Positions 24,517-33,690 are shown, counted from the stretch's first letter. The stretch is 64,000 bases of DNA from Aminomonas paucivorans DSM 12260 (GCF_000165795.1 NZ_CM001022.1:1-64000); one strand, 5' to 3'. The notes: generated by a model from the sequence alone, not told the origin. A program made the numbers and translations.

Positions 24517-25857
24517 ATGGAGCGGGGGGAACTGGCCCGAAGGGTCTTCGAGGCGGGGGTGGTGGGCGCGGGGGGCGCGGGCTTCCCCACCCACGTGAAG
24601 CTCGCCGCGGAGGGCATCGACACCTACCTGATCAACGGGGCGGAGTGCGAACCCCTCCTCACGGTGGACCAGCACCTCATGGAGGCGGAGGCCCCCCGGC
24701 TGGTGCGGGCCGCCGCCTCCGTGGCGGAGGCCTTGGGGGCGACCCGGGCGGTCTTTGGCCTCAAGAAGAAGTACCGACGGCAGATCGACGCCCTCCGGGC
24801 CGCCGGGGGGGAGGTGGCGGAGGTGGGGAACACCTACCCCGCGGGGGACGAGGTGATCCTCATCCAGGAGGTCCTGGGCCGCACGGTCCCCGAGGGGGGG
24901 CTGCCCCTCCTGGTGGGGGCGGTGGTGAACAACCCCGAGACCCTGCTGAACGTGGCGGAGGCCCTGGAGGGCCGACCGGTGACCCACACCTACGTCACCC
25001 TGGGGGGCGCGGTGGCGTCCCGGGGGGTCTGGCGGGTCCCCGTGGGGACCGACGGGGCGGAGCTTCTGGCCGCCGCAGGGGGTGTCACGGAGGACGACCC
25101 GGCGTACATCGAGGGAGGCCCCATGACGGGCAAATACCGCTTCGACCCCCACTTTCCCGTCACCAAGGCCACCAAGGGACTTCTGGTGGTGCCCCGCACC
25201 TCCGCCCTGGTGCGCTATGAGACCCTGGACGTGGAGCGCATGCTGAACCAGGCCCGGGTGGCCTGCTGTCAGTGCGTCCAGTGCACCCTGGCCTGCTCCC
25301 GCAACCTGGTGGGCTACGACCTGGAACCCCACCGGATCATGCGCCTGCTGGCCTACGGCCCCATGGGACTGCCGGAGGTGGCCAAGCAGGCCTTCCTCTG
25401 CTCGGAGTGCAACCTCTGCAGCGGCCTCCACGCCTGCCCCATGCAGCTCTCCCCTCGACGGGTGAACCAGGTCCTCAAGGCCCGGATGCGGGAGGCGGGG
25501 ATCCGGCCCGACTTTCCGAGGCGGGAGATCGAACCCCGACGGGAGCAGCCCTACCGACAGGTGCCCAGCCACCGTCTGGTGCAGCGCCTGGGGCTGGAGC
25601 GCTACGAGGGACCCTCCCCCTTCCGGGGAGACCTGCGCCCCTCCGGGGACCTGACGGTCCTCCTGAAGCAGCACGCCGGGGTCCCGGCGGTTCCCTGCGT
25701 GGCTCCGGGCCAGGTCCTGGAGGCGGGGGCCCTGCTGGGCTCTCCCCCCGAGGGGGCCCTGGGGGCCCGGGTGCACGCCCCCCTGGGGGGCCAGGTGGTC
25801 CGGGTGACCCCCGAGGCCGTGATTCTACGACCCGCCGCGGCGGGACAGGAAGGGTGA
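24517..25857 (+). CDS. pduS: PduS, RnfC-like Fe-S flavoprotein (cobalamin reductase)
   Basis: PduS is reported to reduce cob(II)alamin to cob(I)alamin for PduO and may pass electrons across the shell through PduT. The 446-residue product has the RnfC/NuoF-type FMN/NADH-binding opening GAGGAGFPTHVKL, two 4Fe-4S motifs, CCQCVQCTLACSR and CSECNLCSGLHACP, between residues 245 and 310, and a C-terminal barrel-sandwich segment. Length matches the family (about 450). ATG at 24517 lies ten bases after the pduP stop. Confidence 0.94.
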   Translation: MERGELARRVFEAGVVGAGGAGFPTHVKLAAEGIDTYLINGAECEPLLTVDQHLMEAEAPRLVRAAASVAEALGATRAVFGLKKKYRRQIDALRAAGGEVAEVGNTYPAGDEVILIQEVLGRTVPEGGLPLLVGAVVNNPETLLNVAEALEGRPVTHTYVTLGGAVASRGVWRVPVGTDGAELLAAAGGVTEDDPAYIEGGPMTGKYRFDPHFPVTKATKGLLVVPRTSALVRYETLDVERMLNQARVACCQCVQCTLACSRNLVGYDLEPHRIMRLLAYGPMGLPEVAKQAFLCSECNLCSGLHACPMQLSPRRVNQVLKARMREAGIRPDFPRREIEPRREQPYRQVPSHRLVQRLGLERYEGPSPFRGDLRPSGDLTVLLKQHAGVPAVPCVAPGQVLEAGALLGSPPEGALGARVHAPLGGQVVRVTPEAVILRPAAAGQEG

Positions 25858-25864
25858 GACCCTC

Positions 25865-26413
25865 ATGGACAAGGCGCTGGCGGTGGTGGAGCTGATCAGC
25901 GTGGCCCGGGGCGTGGCGGCGGCGGACGAGATGCTCAAGGGAGGGGACGTGACCCTCCACGTGTCCTGCTCCGTCTGCCCGGGGAAGTACCTCATCGTGG
26001 CGGGAGGCCAGGTGGGGGCGGTGAAGAGCGCCCTCAAGACGGGCCTGGCGGCGGGGGCGGAGGCGGTGACGGACTCCCTCCTCCTGCCCAACGCCCACCC
26101 GGACCTCTTCCCCGCCCTGTCGGGGGCCACGGACCCGGGGGCCCTCGCCTCCCTGGGGGTGGTGGAGACCATGAGCGGCCCCGCCGCGGTGGAGGGGGCG
26201 GACGCCGCCGCCAAGGCCGCCCGGGTGCGACTGTTGGAGATCCGCCTGGGCCGGGGCCTGGGGGCCAAGGCCCTCTTCAGTTTCACCGGCGACGTCTCGG
26301 AGGTGCGCACCGCCGCCAAGGCGGCGGAAAACCTCATCGCCCCCAAGGGCCTCCTGGTGGACCTGACGGTGATCCCCCGCCCCCACAAGGACCTGCTGCC
26401 CTTCGTGGTCTGA
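25865..26413 (+). CDS. pduT: PduT tandem-BMC shell protein with a pore Fe-S cluster
   Basis: PduT is a trimeric shell tile that binds a 4Fe-4S cluster at its threefold axis and probably conducts electrons to PduS. The 182-residue product has two BMC domains (residues 1-90 and 95-182) and Cys38 in SCSVCPGKY, equivalent to the cluster ligand in Salmonella PduT; Cys35 is also present. It is the last gene of the operon and is followed by a strong hairpin at 26463-26495. Confidence 0.94.
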   Translation: MDKALAVVELISVARGVAAADEMLKGGDVTLHVSCSVCPGKYLIVAGGQVGAVKSALKTGLAAGAEAVTDSLLLPNAHPDLFPALSGATDPGALASLGVVETMSGPAAVEGADAAAKAARVRLLEIRLGRGLGAKALFSFTGDVSEVRTAAKAAENLIAPKGLLVDLTVIPRPHKDLLPFVV

Positions 26414-26462
26414 TCCTCCGACACCTTCCCTCCTCCTCTCCTCCCGCTCCCTTTCGGGGAGC

Positions 26463-26521
26463 CCGGCGCCCTCCCCTCCCCCGGGAGGGCGCCGGCCGTT
26501 GGGGGGAGTTTTCGCCCCTTC
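26463..26521 (+). terminator. Hairpin ending the microcompartment operon
   Basis: A perfect 13-bp stem (26463-26475 with 26483-26495) and a 7-base loop lie 50 bases after the pduT stop. The T-run is short (TTTT at about 26518-26521) and 22 bases away, so termination may depend on the stem or on Rho. Confidence 0.65.
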
Positions 26522-26751
26522 CGTCCGTGAAGGAACACGAACTTTCCCTCGGAAGGGAGACTCGATGGACTCCGACTTTCGAACCCTCCTACGTTTCCCA
26601 GACAACAAGAAAATGAAATTTACTAAATGAGCCTTTCCCTGAACGTTTCCTTTGGAATCCTCATGAAATTTCTCAATTTGCCCGTTCTCTCAACCTGGAA
26701 AGTTCGGTCCAGCAGCAGCCCCGACGGGAGGGGATAGTACCGTTATGCTGC
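26522..26751. other. Transition from G+C-rich to A+T-rich DNA
   Basis: Composition changes within this stretch: from about 26600 the sequence is rich in A and T (AAAATGAAATTTACTAAATG) while the flanks are very G+C-rich. I see no gene, tRNA or obvious attachment repeat. GGGAGGGG at 26727-26734 could serve the next gene. The switch marks the left edge of a probable acquired segment. Confidence 0.5.
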
Positions 26752-27342
26752 ATGATATACTCTTATCAAGAGAAGGTGCATTTTGATAATTACATGTCCA
26801 GAGAGCGAGGGTGGTTTTCAATGGAACGCGGTAGAATTTCAAGAAAGCAGGTTTTTAGGGTTGAGATAACGGAATTGACAAAGCAAGGAGAAGAAAACCG
26901 AGAATATAATTATGGTAGAGCAAACAAGGACAAGGCAGGGCGTGCTATTGGGTTATTGTTTATATTTATTGCTTTATATCTGGTAATGTATCTATTTACA
27001 TATATATCTGTTGAATCTGAACATTTTACGCAAACTGCGCCAAAGCGGATAGGGTTAATATTCGAGCTCCTAGGGGGGTTACTTCCCCTGGGAGGGCTCC
27101 TTTCATTGGAACAAAGAAAGATTAATGCCAAAAGAGATGATTACTATATTATAATTGGGTTTATGTATATTTTTTGTGGGAAGATAGTCGAAAACGTATC
27201 TATGCCCATAGGGCCTATCATGGCTCTTGTGGTCGTAGTCTTTTCATTTTTTTTACACAAACTTGCCAATCCAAAATATTCATGCTCCTTTGCGGCAATT
27301 CTTGCGATACTATGGGGTATTGAATTTTGGAACAAGCTATAG
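26752..27342 (+). CDS. Uncharacterised membrane protein in A+T-rich DNA
   Basis: The 196-residue product has a charged N-terminal part (about residues 1-68) and four hydrophobic segments at about 67-86, 100-117, 129-146 and 152-190. I do not recognise the family. Codon use is strikingly different from all neighbours, with many A/T-ending codons and rare codons such as ATA and AGA, a sign of horizontal transfer. ATG 26752 opens the frame; ATG 26821, after GAGGGTGG, is an equally good start. It ends at 27342, exactly where the convergent protease gene ends, with no terminator between. Confidence 0.6.
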   Translation: MIYSYQEKVHFDNYMSRERGWFSMERGRISRKQVFRVEITELTKQGEENREYNYGRANKDKAGRAIGLLFIFIALYLVMYLFTYISVESEHFTQTAPKRIGLIFELLGGLLPLGGLLSLEQRKINAKRDDYYIIIGFMYIFCGKIVENVSMPIGPIMALVVVVFSFFLHKLANPKYSCSFAAILAILWGIEFWNKL

Positions 27343-28611
27343 TCACGCTTTAGCCCTCCTGCCCTCCCCCAGCGCCCGCAGCCGTTCCGGCAGGGTGGGG
27401 TGGCTGCGGGTGAGGGAGGCGGTGAGGGGGTCTTCGGGCAGCCAGGCCAGTTCGTGGGTGCCCAGCTTGGTGAGGGCCCGGGCCAGGGCGTCGGGGTCCG
27501 AAGCGTGGTCGAATGCGTACCGGTCCGCCTCGAACTCCTGTCTGCGGGACAGGGCCGCCGCCGCGGGCTCCAGCACCGTCTTGAAGGCCGTCAGGGAGAG
27601 CCCCAGGGCCAGGGCCAGCCGTCCGGGCATCTGCCCCGTCAGGCCGAAGGCCCCCCCCAGGGCGGGAAGGTCCAGCAGCAGCGCCGCCGGGGCCAGCAGG
27701 GCGGCGTACTGCACCGCCACCAGCCCCAGCCGCCGGTTCAGGTGTCCCGAGGCGGCGTGTCCCACCTCGTGGGCCAGCACCCCCTCCACCTCCTCCGGGG
27801 TCAGCGCCGAGATCAGGGTGTCGAACAGGAGGATCCGCTTGGTCCGCCCCAGCCCCGTCACCGCCGCGTTCAGGTGGCTGGACCGGCCGCTCTCGTCCGC
27901 CACGAAGAGCCCCGCCAGGCGCAGCCGCGCCCCCGAAAGCAGCCGTTCCGTGCGCTCCTTCAGGTCCGGGTCCTCCAGGGGACGCATCCGGTACAGCAGG
28001 GGCAGCACCACCAGGGGCATCAGGGCCGCCGCGGCCACGGAGACCCCGAAGAGCCCCCCGAAGGCCCAGAGGGGCCACAGGGGCAGGGGCAGCAGCGCCG
28101 CGGGAACCCCCAGCAGGACGGCCCCCAGCAGGCCGGACAGCCCCACCCCCAAGGTCTGCTCCCACAGGAAACGCCCCGGGGAGATGCGGGAGAAGCCGAA
28201 GCGCCGCTCCACCCGGAAGACCCGCAGCACCGTCCAGGGCAGGGCGAAGAGGGCCAGGACGATCCCCAGGGCCGCGCCCAGGGCGGCGGCCCCTGCGGGC
28301 CCCTCCCCGAACCGGGCCGCCGCGGTCTCCACCATCCGCCGGAAGAGCCCCCCCCGGAAGAGGGCCCACAGGGCGGCGGTCTCCGTGAGGGTCGCGAAGA
28401 TCTGGTGCCACGCCGAGAGGGTTCGGTACAGGTACTCCCGGGTGCCGTCGTAGCCCTCCGGGGCGCCCGGAAGGTCCTTGAGGCGCCGGTCCAGGGCCAG
28501 TCGCTTCCAGCCCCGGAGGTTCCGGGTCAGGAGGATGACATCGAAGAAGCCCGAGAGGAGAATGAACCCCAGAAAGACGCTCTCGAAGGCCGAAGGGGAC
28601 AGGGCTCTCAC
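27343..28611 (-). CDS. M48-family (Ste24-like) membrane zinc metalloprotease
   Basis: Ste24/HtpX-type proteases cleave membrane or misfolded proteins at the cytoplasmic membrane. The 422-residue product has several hydrophobic segments, the zinc motif HEVGH at residues 281-285 and the third ligand Glu361 in EFEADRYA, in the order and spacing of peptidase M48. The N-terminal region (RRLKDLPGAPEGYDGTREYLY) resembles the M48_N domain of CAAX protease 1. GTG at 28611 is the only plausible start; the frame is open upstream but runs into the divergent lipoprotein gene. Confidence 0.88.
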   Translation of the reverse strand: MRALSPSAFESVFLGFILLSGFFDVILLTRNLRGWKRLALDRRLKDLPGAPEGYDGTREYLYRTLSAWHQIFATLTETAALWALFRGGLFRRMVETAAARFGEGPAGAAALGAALGIVLALFALPWTVLRVFRVERRFGFSRISPGRFLWEQTLGVGLSGLLGAVLLGVPAALLPLPLWPLWAFGGLFGVSVAAAALMPLVVLPLLYRMRPLEDPDLKERTERLLSGARLRLAGLFVADESGRSSHLNAAVTGLGRTKRILLFDTLISALTPEEVEGVLAHEVGHAASGHLNRRLGLVAVQYAALLAPAALLLDLPALGGAFGLTGQMPGRLALALGLSLTAFKTVLEPAAAALSRRQEFEADRYAFDHASDPDALARALTKLGTHELAWLPEDPLTASLTRSHPTLPERLRALGEGRRAKA

Positions 28612-28761
28612 CGCCTTGGGTGGAAGGATGGGCCCGGGGGCCGGGTACGAGGATACCCCCGCCCCGGGCCTTCGTCCAAGCCCGGGCTTGGGGGTTTGCG
28701 AAAGGGTCGGCCTTTCGGAGCGAGGGGCTTCTGGCAGATCTGGCCGAACCGGTGAGGGGGG

Positions 28762-30906
28762 ATGTCCATGTCCGGGAACGGGAACCGCCGAAGAGCCGTG
28801 GGGTTGTGGACGATCGTTCTGGTCCTGGGTCTCCTGGCCCTGGGGGGGTGCGGGGGAGGCGGCGGGGGATCCCTGGCGGAGGAGGAGGGAACCCGCTACG
28901 CCCGGCAGATCCTCCAGGATCGCCGAGGGGGGTCCCTTTCCGTGGCCCTGGTGGAGGACGGCAGGATCCTCTGGGCCCGGGGGTTCGGGCTGCGGGACCG
29001 GAGCGCCGGGCTGGCGCCGTCCCCGGATACCCTGTACGGCATCGGATCCACCAGCAAGCTCCTGGCGGCGGTGGCGGTGATGCGCCTGGCGGACCAGGGC
29101 CTGGTGGAGCTGGACCGTCCCTTGGGGGACTACCTTCGGGACTTCCGCATGGAGTCCCCGGAGGCGTCGCAGGTGACGGTGCGCATGCTGCTGAACCATT
29201 CCTCCGGCTTCCCCGGGGGGGATTACCGAGGCTCGGGCACCACCGCCCGCAACGAGGGGTACCTGGAGGACATGTACGAGAACCTGAGGACGAGCCACCT
29301 GAAGCACCGCCCCGGGGCCCTGTGCATCTACTGCAACGACGGGTTCACCCTGGTGGAGAAGCTGGTGGTCGCGGTCTCCGGGCGTCCCTACGAGGCCTTC
29401 CTGCGGGAGGAGATCCTTCTCCCCCTGGGGATGACCCACACCCGGGCGCCCCTGGAGGCCTTCCCCTTGGGGTCTTTCGCCCCGGGCTATCCGGACAGCG
29501 GCGACCGTCCCCTTCCCCAGGAGTTCATCAACACCCTGGCGGGGGGAGGGATGTACTCCACCCCCACGGATCTCTGCCGCCTCCTGGCCCTTCTGGCGGG
29601 CGGGGGAACCCTGGAGGGGACCCGGATCCTTTCGGAAGCGTCCGTTCGGGCCATGGGGGAGGACCAGACCGGGGGGACCCTCCGGGTGGTGGACACCCGA
29701 TCCTCCCGCTACGGCCTGGGATTGGACACGGTGCGCCAGCCCGGCCTGGAGCTGGCGGGCTTCCGGGCCTGGATGAAGGGGGGAGATTCGTCGGTCTACG
29801 GGTCCGCGGTGGTGGTGATCCCGGATCTGAAATTGGGGGCGGCGGTGACCGGGGCCACCCGCATCGGCTCGGAGCAGGCGGTGGCCCTAGCGGAACGGGT
29901 GCTCCTGGCGGCGCTGGTAGAACGGGGCCTCCTGGACCGGATGCCCCCGCTCCTCCCCGAGACCCCCCGTCCTCCCGCCCCGGCCCCGGACCTTTCCCCC
30001 TTCCTCCCGGGGATCTACGCCGCCTCGGGACAGCTGTTTCGCCTGGAGCAGGGCGCGGCGGGCCTGGCGATCTCCCGGTGTTCCGAGGGAGGCGGCTGGG
30101 AGCCCGCCTTCTCGGGGCTGGTCCATCGGGAGGACGGGCGCTTCTCCTCCGACGGCGACCCCCTTCGGGAGTTCTCCTTCGCCGAGGAGGGCGGGTTTCG
30201 GTACCTGGTCCAGCGGTCCCCGGGGTACGGGCGGATCTACCAGGACGACCAGGTCCTGGCCCAGAAGCTGGAACCGGGAGCGCCCCTGGAAGCCCCCTGG
30301 GCGGCCCGCCTGGGGAGGGTGTGGCTGGCGGTCAACCTCCCCAGCCGGACCTACGGCCTGGACACCTCCTGGGATCCCCGGATGCGTCTCCTGTCCCTGC
30401 CCGATCTGCCCGGGAGCCTCTTCGCGGGGCCCCAGGGACAGGGCTGGTACCTGGTGCGGCCCCGGTCGGACCGGCTGGCCCTGCCGGGCATCACCATCCC
30501 CACCGACGGGGGGCGGGACCAGAACGACCTGAAGGTGCTGGAGGTGGAGGGGGAGGAGTGGCTGCGCTTCGGCAGCTTCCGGTACCGCCCCGCGGAGACG
30601 GTCCCGGTGGTGTCCGCCGACGCCCTGCCCCGACAGGTGGCCCTGGGGACGGAGGGACAGTGGCTTCGCCTGGACCCCGGGGCGAAGGGGGGTATCCTGA
30701 GGGTGGCTTCCCGGGGGACCGGGACCCGGTGGATGCTCTTCGACGGGGCCTTCCGAGGGGTGACGGACAGCCAGGTCCTGGGGGCGGACTCCCGGGCCTC
30801 GGCGCCCCCGGGGGGCTACCTGGTCCTCCTGGGGGACCCGGGAGCCCGGTTCGAGGTGACCCTGGAGGTTCCCGGGGGGAGCGGAAAAGGGACACGGCGT
30901 CCCTGA
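28762..30906 (+). CDS. Beta-lactamase-fold serine hydrolase lipoprotein
   Basis: The 714-residue product is probably a lipoprotein: a hydrophobic signal and the lipobox LLALGGC with Cys30, then a glycine linker. Residues 45-390 match the class C beta-lactamase/D-alanyl esterase family, with the nucleophile in S96-T-S-K99 and a Y-x-N motif (YCN). Residues 400-714 form a second, beta-rich region I cannot name. Such proteins are usually peptidase- or esterase-like and need not inactivate antibiotics. ATG 28762 and 28768 are alternative starts. Confidence 0.82.
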   Translation: MSMSGNGNRRRAVGLWTIVLVLGLLALGGCGGGGGGSLAEEEGTRYARQILQDRRGGSLSVALVEDGRILWARGFGLRDRSAGLAPSPDTLYGIGSTSKLLAAVAVMRLADQGLVELDRPLGDYLRDFRMESPEASQVTVRMLLNHSSGFPGGDYRGSGTTARNEGYLEDMYENLRTSHLKHRPGALCIYCNDGFTLVEKLVVAVSGRPYEAFLREEILLPLGMTHTRAPLEAFPLGSFAPGYPDSGDRPLPQEFINTLAGGGMYSTPTDLCRLLALLAGGGTLEGTRILSEASVRAMGEDQTGGTLRVVDTRSSRYGLGLDTVRQPGLELAGFRAWMKGGDSSVYGSAVVVIPDLKLGAAVTGATRIGSEQAVALAERVLLAALVERGLLDRMPPLLPETPRPPAPAPDLSPFLPGIYAASGQLFRLEQGAAGLAISRCSEGGGWEPAFSGLVHREDGRFSSDGDPLREFSFAEEGGFRYLVQRSPGYGRIYQDDQVLAQKLEPGAPLEAPWAARLGRVWLAVNLPSRTYGLDTSWDPRMRLLSLPDLPGSLFAGPQGQGWYLVRPRSDRLALPGITIPTDGGRDQNDLKVLEVEGEEWLRFGSFRYRPAETVPVVSADALPRQVALGTEGQWLRLDPGAKGGILRVASRGTGTRWMLFDGAFRGVTDSQVLGADSRASAPPGGYLVLLGDPGARFEVTLEVPGGSGKGTRRP

Positions 30907-30938
30907 GGGGGCTTGGAACGACGAGGGGAGGCTGCGCC

Positions 30939-31589
30939 ATGCCGCTGGCAGCGGTGCTGTGGGATCTGGACGGGGTGCTGGCGGACACGGGGGAGCTGCA
31001 CTATCGGGCCTGGCAGGAGGCCTGCGACGAGGAGAAGATCCCCTTCGACCGGGATCTCTTCGCCCGGACCTTCGGGCGGAACAACGCGGGGGCCCTGGAG
31101 GTGGTGCTGGGGCACGTCCCGGAGGAGGGGTTCCTTCGCCGGTTCGTGGAGCGCAAGGAGGGGCTCTTCCGGGCCCGGGCGGCGGGGACGGTGCGCCCCA
31201 TCCCGGGGGTGGAGGGGTGGCTTCGGGCCTTCCGGGACCGGGGGCTGAAGCAGGCCGTGGCCTCCTCGGGACCTCCGGAGAACCTGGAGGCGGTGCTGGG
31301 ATCCCTGGGCTTCCTGTCCTACTTCGACGCGGTGGTCTCCGGGGCGGAGCTGCCGGGAAAGCCCCAGCCTCACGTGTTCCTCCGGGCGGCGGAGCTGCTG
31401 GGGGTTCCCCCCGCCTCCTGCCTGGTGGTGGAGGACGCGGTGGTGGGGGTCCGGGCGGCCCGGGCGGCGGGCATGAAGGTGGTGGCGGTGGCCACCACCC
31501 ACCCCGCGGAGGCCCTGGGGGAGGCGGACCGGGTGCTCCCGGGGTTCGGGGAGGCGCCGGGGCCGGAGTGGTTCCCGGGGGCTCCCTGA
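30939..31589 (+). CDS. HAD-superfamily phosphatase/phosphomutase (beta-phosphoglucomutase-like)
   Basis: The 216-residue product has all four HAD motifs: nucleophile DLDGVLADT at residues 10-18, the threonine/serine motif in VASSGPPEN, the lysine in GKPQPHVF, and VVEDAVVGVRAA. A helical cap domain follows motif one, as in beta-phosphoglucomutases. The substrate cannot be read from the sequence. ATG at 30939 is preceded by GGGGAGG. Confidence 0.88.
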   Translation: MPLAAVLWDLDGVLADTGELHYRAWQEACDEEKIPFDRDLFARTFGRNNAGALEVVLGHVPEEGFLRRFVERKEGLFRARAAGTVRPIPGVEGWLRAFRDRGLKQAVASSGPPENLEAVLGSLGFLSYFDAVVSGAELPGKPQPHVFLRAAELLGVPPASCLVVEDAVVGVRAARAAGMKVVAVATTHPAEALGEADRVLPGFGEAPGPEWFPGAP

Positions 31590-31662
31590 GAAGATGCCGG
31601 AACGGCGCCGGGGTACAATGGGACCGAGACGAAGCGACGAACCTATGGAGAGGGGAATGCCC

Positions 31663-32373
31663 ATGAACGGATGGAAAGGTCGGATCCTTGCGGCGCTGTG
31701 CGTCCTGAGCTGCCTGGCCCTGCCCGCCTTCGGGGGGACCGGGTCGGCGGAGGGGCTGGGCCAGGCGGCGCAGCTGTCCACGGCCCTTCGGGCCGTGGTG
31801 CCCCCCGGGCAGTCGGATCGGCAGCTCTGGGGGATCCTGACGGGAGAGGGGAACCTGCAGGTGCGGGTGGGGGCGGGGCTGGTGCTGGCGGATCGCCTCT
31901 ACCCCCAGGGAGACCTGGCCCGCTGGTCGGAGGTGCAGGGCTGGTGGCTGCCCGAGCAGATCCCCCTTTCTCTGGCGGCGGCGGACGCGGCGCTGGTCAC
32001 GGCGGTGCTGGCGGCGCAGCTCCCCGATCCTTCGGGATCGTGGCTGGCTTTTCGCCTGCTGGACAGCTTCTTTGCCTCCCCCGACGCCTGGGTCTTCCTG
32101 GGGCGCTGTCCCCCCGTCGCGATCTCGGACCTGGAGGACTCCCTGTCCTCCCGGGGAATCCGGTCCGGTCGGGGGTGGCCTCCCTTCGGGGCCGCCATGG
32201 GGACCCTTCCCCTGGCCCGGCCCCTCTTCGGGGAGCTTTCCCTTGATCAGGCCATGGCCCAAGATCTGTCCTTCCTGGACGGCATGGGACGCCCCACCGG
32301 GGGGGCGGGATTCTACGCCTGGGACCGCCTCACGGGCCGGGTCTACCAGATTCGCGAGAAGCTGCGGGACTAG
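31663..32373 (+). CDS. Secreted protein of an unknown family, paralogue 1 of 3
   Basis: I do not recognise this family. The 236-residue product starts with a signal peptide (GRILAALCVLSCLALPAFGG) and is probably exported. Its core has the pattern shared with the proteins at 32405 and 33817: LWGILTGEGNLQVRVGAGL, then a GD-ARW-EV-GWWLP segment, then ADAALVTAVLAAQLPDP, and a C-terminal FLDGMGRPTGGAGFYAWDR. No catalytic motif is apparent. ATG 31663 is chosen for its spacing from GGAGAGGGG; ATG 31657 is six bases upstream. A -10-like TACAAT is at 31614-31619. Confidence 0.65.
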   Translation: MNGWKGRILAALCVLSCLALPAFGGTGSAEGLGQAAQLSTALRAVVPPGQSDRQLWGILTGEGNLQVRVGAGLVLADRLYPQGDLARWSEVQGWWLPEQIPLSLAAADAALVTAVLAAQLPDPSGSWLAFRLLDSFFASPDAWVFLGRCPPVAISDLEDSLSSRGIRSGRGWPPFGAAMGTLPLARPLFGELSLDQAMAQDLSFLDGMGRPTGGAGFYAWDRLTGRVYQIREKLRD

Positions 32374-32404
32374 GGTCTTGAGGTTCTTCGAGAGGATGGG
32401 GATC

Positions 32405-33169
32405 ATGGGGAAGAGGGGACGAGGGCTTGCCGCCCTGTGCGGGGTGCTTGCGCTGCTGGCGTTCCTGCCCGCTCTGCCTGCCCGAGGGGACGAGGTCTCC
32501 CGGCTCTACGACGGGATGGTCCGAAGGGAACAGGGGGTCGCCCAGGGGCAACGGCTCCGGCAGGAGCTTCGGGGGTACGTCCCCTTCGGGGTGAACGACC
32601 AGTGCCTGTGGGAGGCCCTGGTGGGGGACGGACGCCTTCGGGACCGGGCGGCGGCGGGGCTGTACCTCATCGAGTGCCGCTGTCCCGACGGAGACCTGGC
32701 CCGGTGGGACGAGGTGGAGGGCTGGTGGCTCCCCGGGCAGATTCCCGTGCCCCTGGCGGTGGCGGACGCGGCGCTCCTGACGGCGGTGCTGGCGGCGCAG
32801 CTTCCCGACCCGGGGGGGCCGTGGCTGGCCCTGTCTCTCCTGGAAGGGTTGTGCCGGTCCGACCGGGGGCGGTACTTCTTCGGTCGGGTCCTCCCCGGTC
32901 CGGTGGCGGAGCTGCGGGCCGCCCTCTCCGCCCGGGGGGTGGAGCCCCTCTTCGGCTGGCCCCAGGTCCTGGAGGTGACGGGAACCCTGCCCCTGGCCTC
33001 CCCCCTCTACGGGACCATCCGGGTGGGTCGGGCCCTGAACGAGGGCATGACCTTCCTGGACGGCATGGGGCGTCCCGTGGGCGGGGCGGGGGCCTACGCC
33101 TGGGACCGGCCTACCGGCCGGATCTACCGGGTGGTGGGGAACGAACCCCTGTTCCCCCTGCTTCCCTGA
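32405..33169 (+). CDS. Secreted protein of an unknown family, paralogue 2 of 3
   Basis: The 254-residue product has a signal peptide (LAALCGVLALLAFLPALPARG) and is the closest relative of paralogue 1: LWEALVGDGRLRDRAAAGL, RWDEVEGWWLPGQIPVPLAVADAALLTAVL (shared in pieces) and FLDGMGRPVGGAGAYAWDR. It lies 31 bases after paralogue 1, evidence of tandem duplication. Two ATG codons (32396 and 32405) are possible; the second is nine bases after GAGAGG. Confidence 0.65.
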   Translation: MGKRGRGLAALCGVLALLAFLPALPARGDEVSRLYDGMVRREQGVAQGQRLRQELRGYVPFGVNDQCLWEALVGDGRLRDRAAAGLYLIECRCPDGDLARWDEVEGWWLPGQIPVPLAVADAALLTAVLAAQLPDPGGPWLALSLLEGLCRSDRGRYFFGRVLPGPVAELRAALSARGVEPLFGWPQVLEVTGTLPLASPLYGTIRVGRALNEGMTFLDGMGRPVGGAGAYAWDRPTGRIYRVVGNEPLFPLLP

Positions 33170-33181
33170 GGGAGGGGCCCC

Positions 33182-33646
33182 ATGCTCCTCTACCGGAGGG
33201 TCCAGTGGGGGCGCTTCCTGCTCTGGATCTTCGGGGCCGCCTGGCTCCTGCAGCTGGGGGTCCTGCTCGCGGCGGCCCGGGGGACGGGGGAGCCTTCGGG
33301 ATTTTGGTCCTCCCTGGGGGTGACGGGGCTGATCCTGGGGGCGGCCTTTGGGGCCTTCGGGCGGATGGAGGTTCGGGTGGAGGACCGGGTCCTGCGGGTC
33401 TCCCAGGCCTTCGGGCTTCTCCGCCGAAGGGTGCCCCTGGAGACGATCCGGGACATCCGGCCGGGGCGGATTCCCTGGTATCTGCTGGGGATCAAGTTCC
33501 ATCGGGGGGGCTGGTGGTGGAGCGTGGCCCCCGGGGAGGCGCTGGAGCTGACCCTGGAAGGCGGGAAGCTCCTGGTGGTGGGTACGGAGGATCCCCGAAA
33601 CCTGGCCGCGGCCCTGGGGGTTTCCGTCCTTTCCGGGAGGGCTTGA
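33182..33646 (+). CDS. Small membrane protein with a PH-like (bPH) domain
   Basis: The 154-residue product has two hydrophobic segments near the N-terminus (about residues 9-30 and 44-60). A beta-rich region follows (MEVRVEDRVLRVSQAFGLLRRRVPLETIRDI), with the look of a bacterial PH-like domain after a membrane hairpin. I cannot name a function. ATG at 33182 follows GGGAGGGG and lies 13 bases after paralogue 2, so the two are probably co-transcribed. A terminator follows at 33691. Confidence 0.6.
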   Translation: MLLYRRVQWGRFLLWIFGAAWLLQLGVLLAAARGTGEPSGFWSSLGVTGLILGAAFGAFGRMEVRVEDRVLRVSQAFGLLRRRVPLETIRDIRPGRIPWYLLGIKFHRGGWWWSVAPGEALELTLEGGKLLVVGTEDPRNLAAALGVSVLSGRA

Positions 33647-33690
33647 GGGATCCCGGAGATTCCGGTAGGGTGGGAAAGGCGCATCGCTTC

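Noticed and set aside
20898-24623. Long minus-strand open frame opposite pduM-like to pduP
   Set aside because: Shadow frame with no recognisable domain; the opposite strand encodes clear microcompartment proteins.
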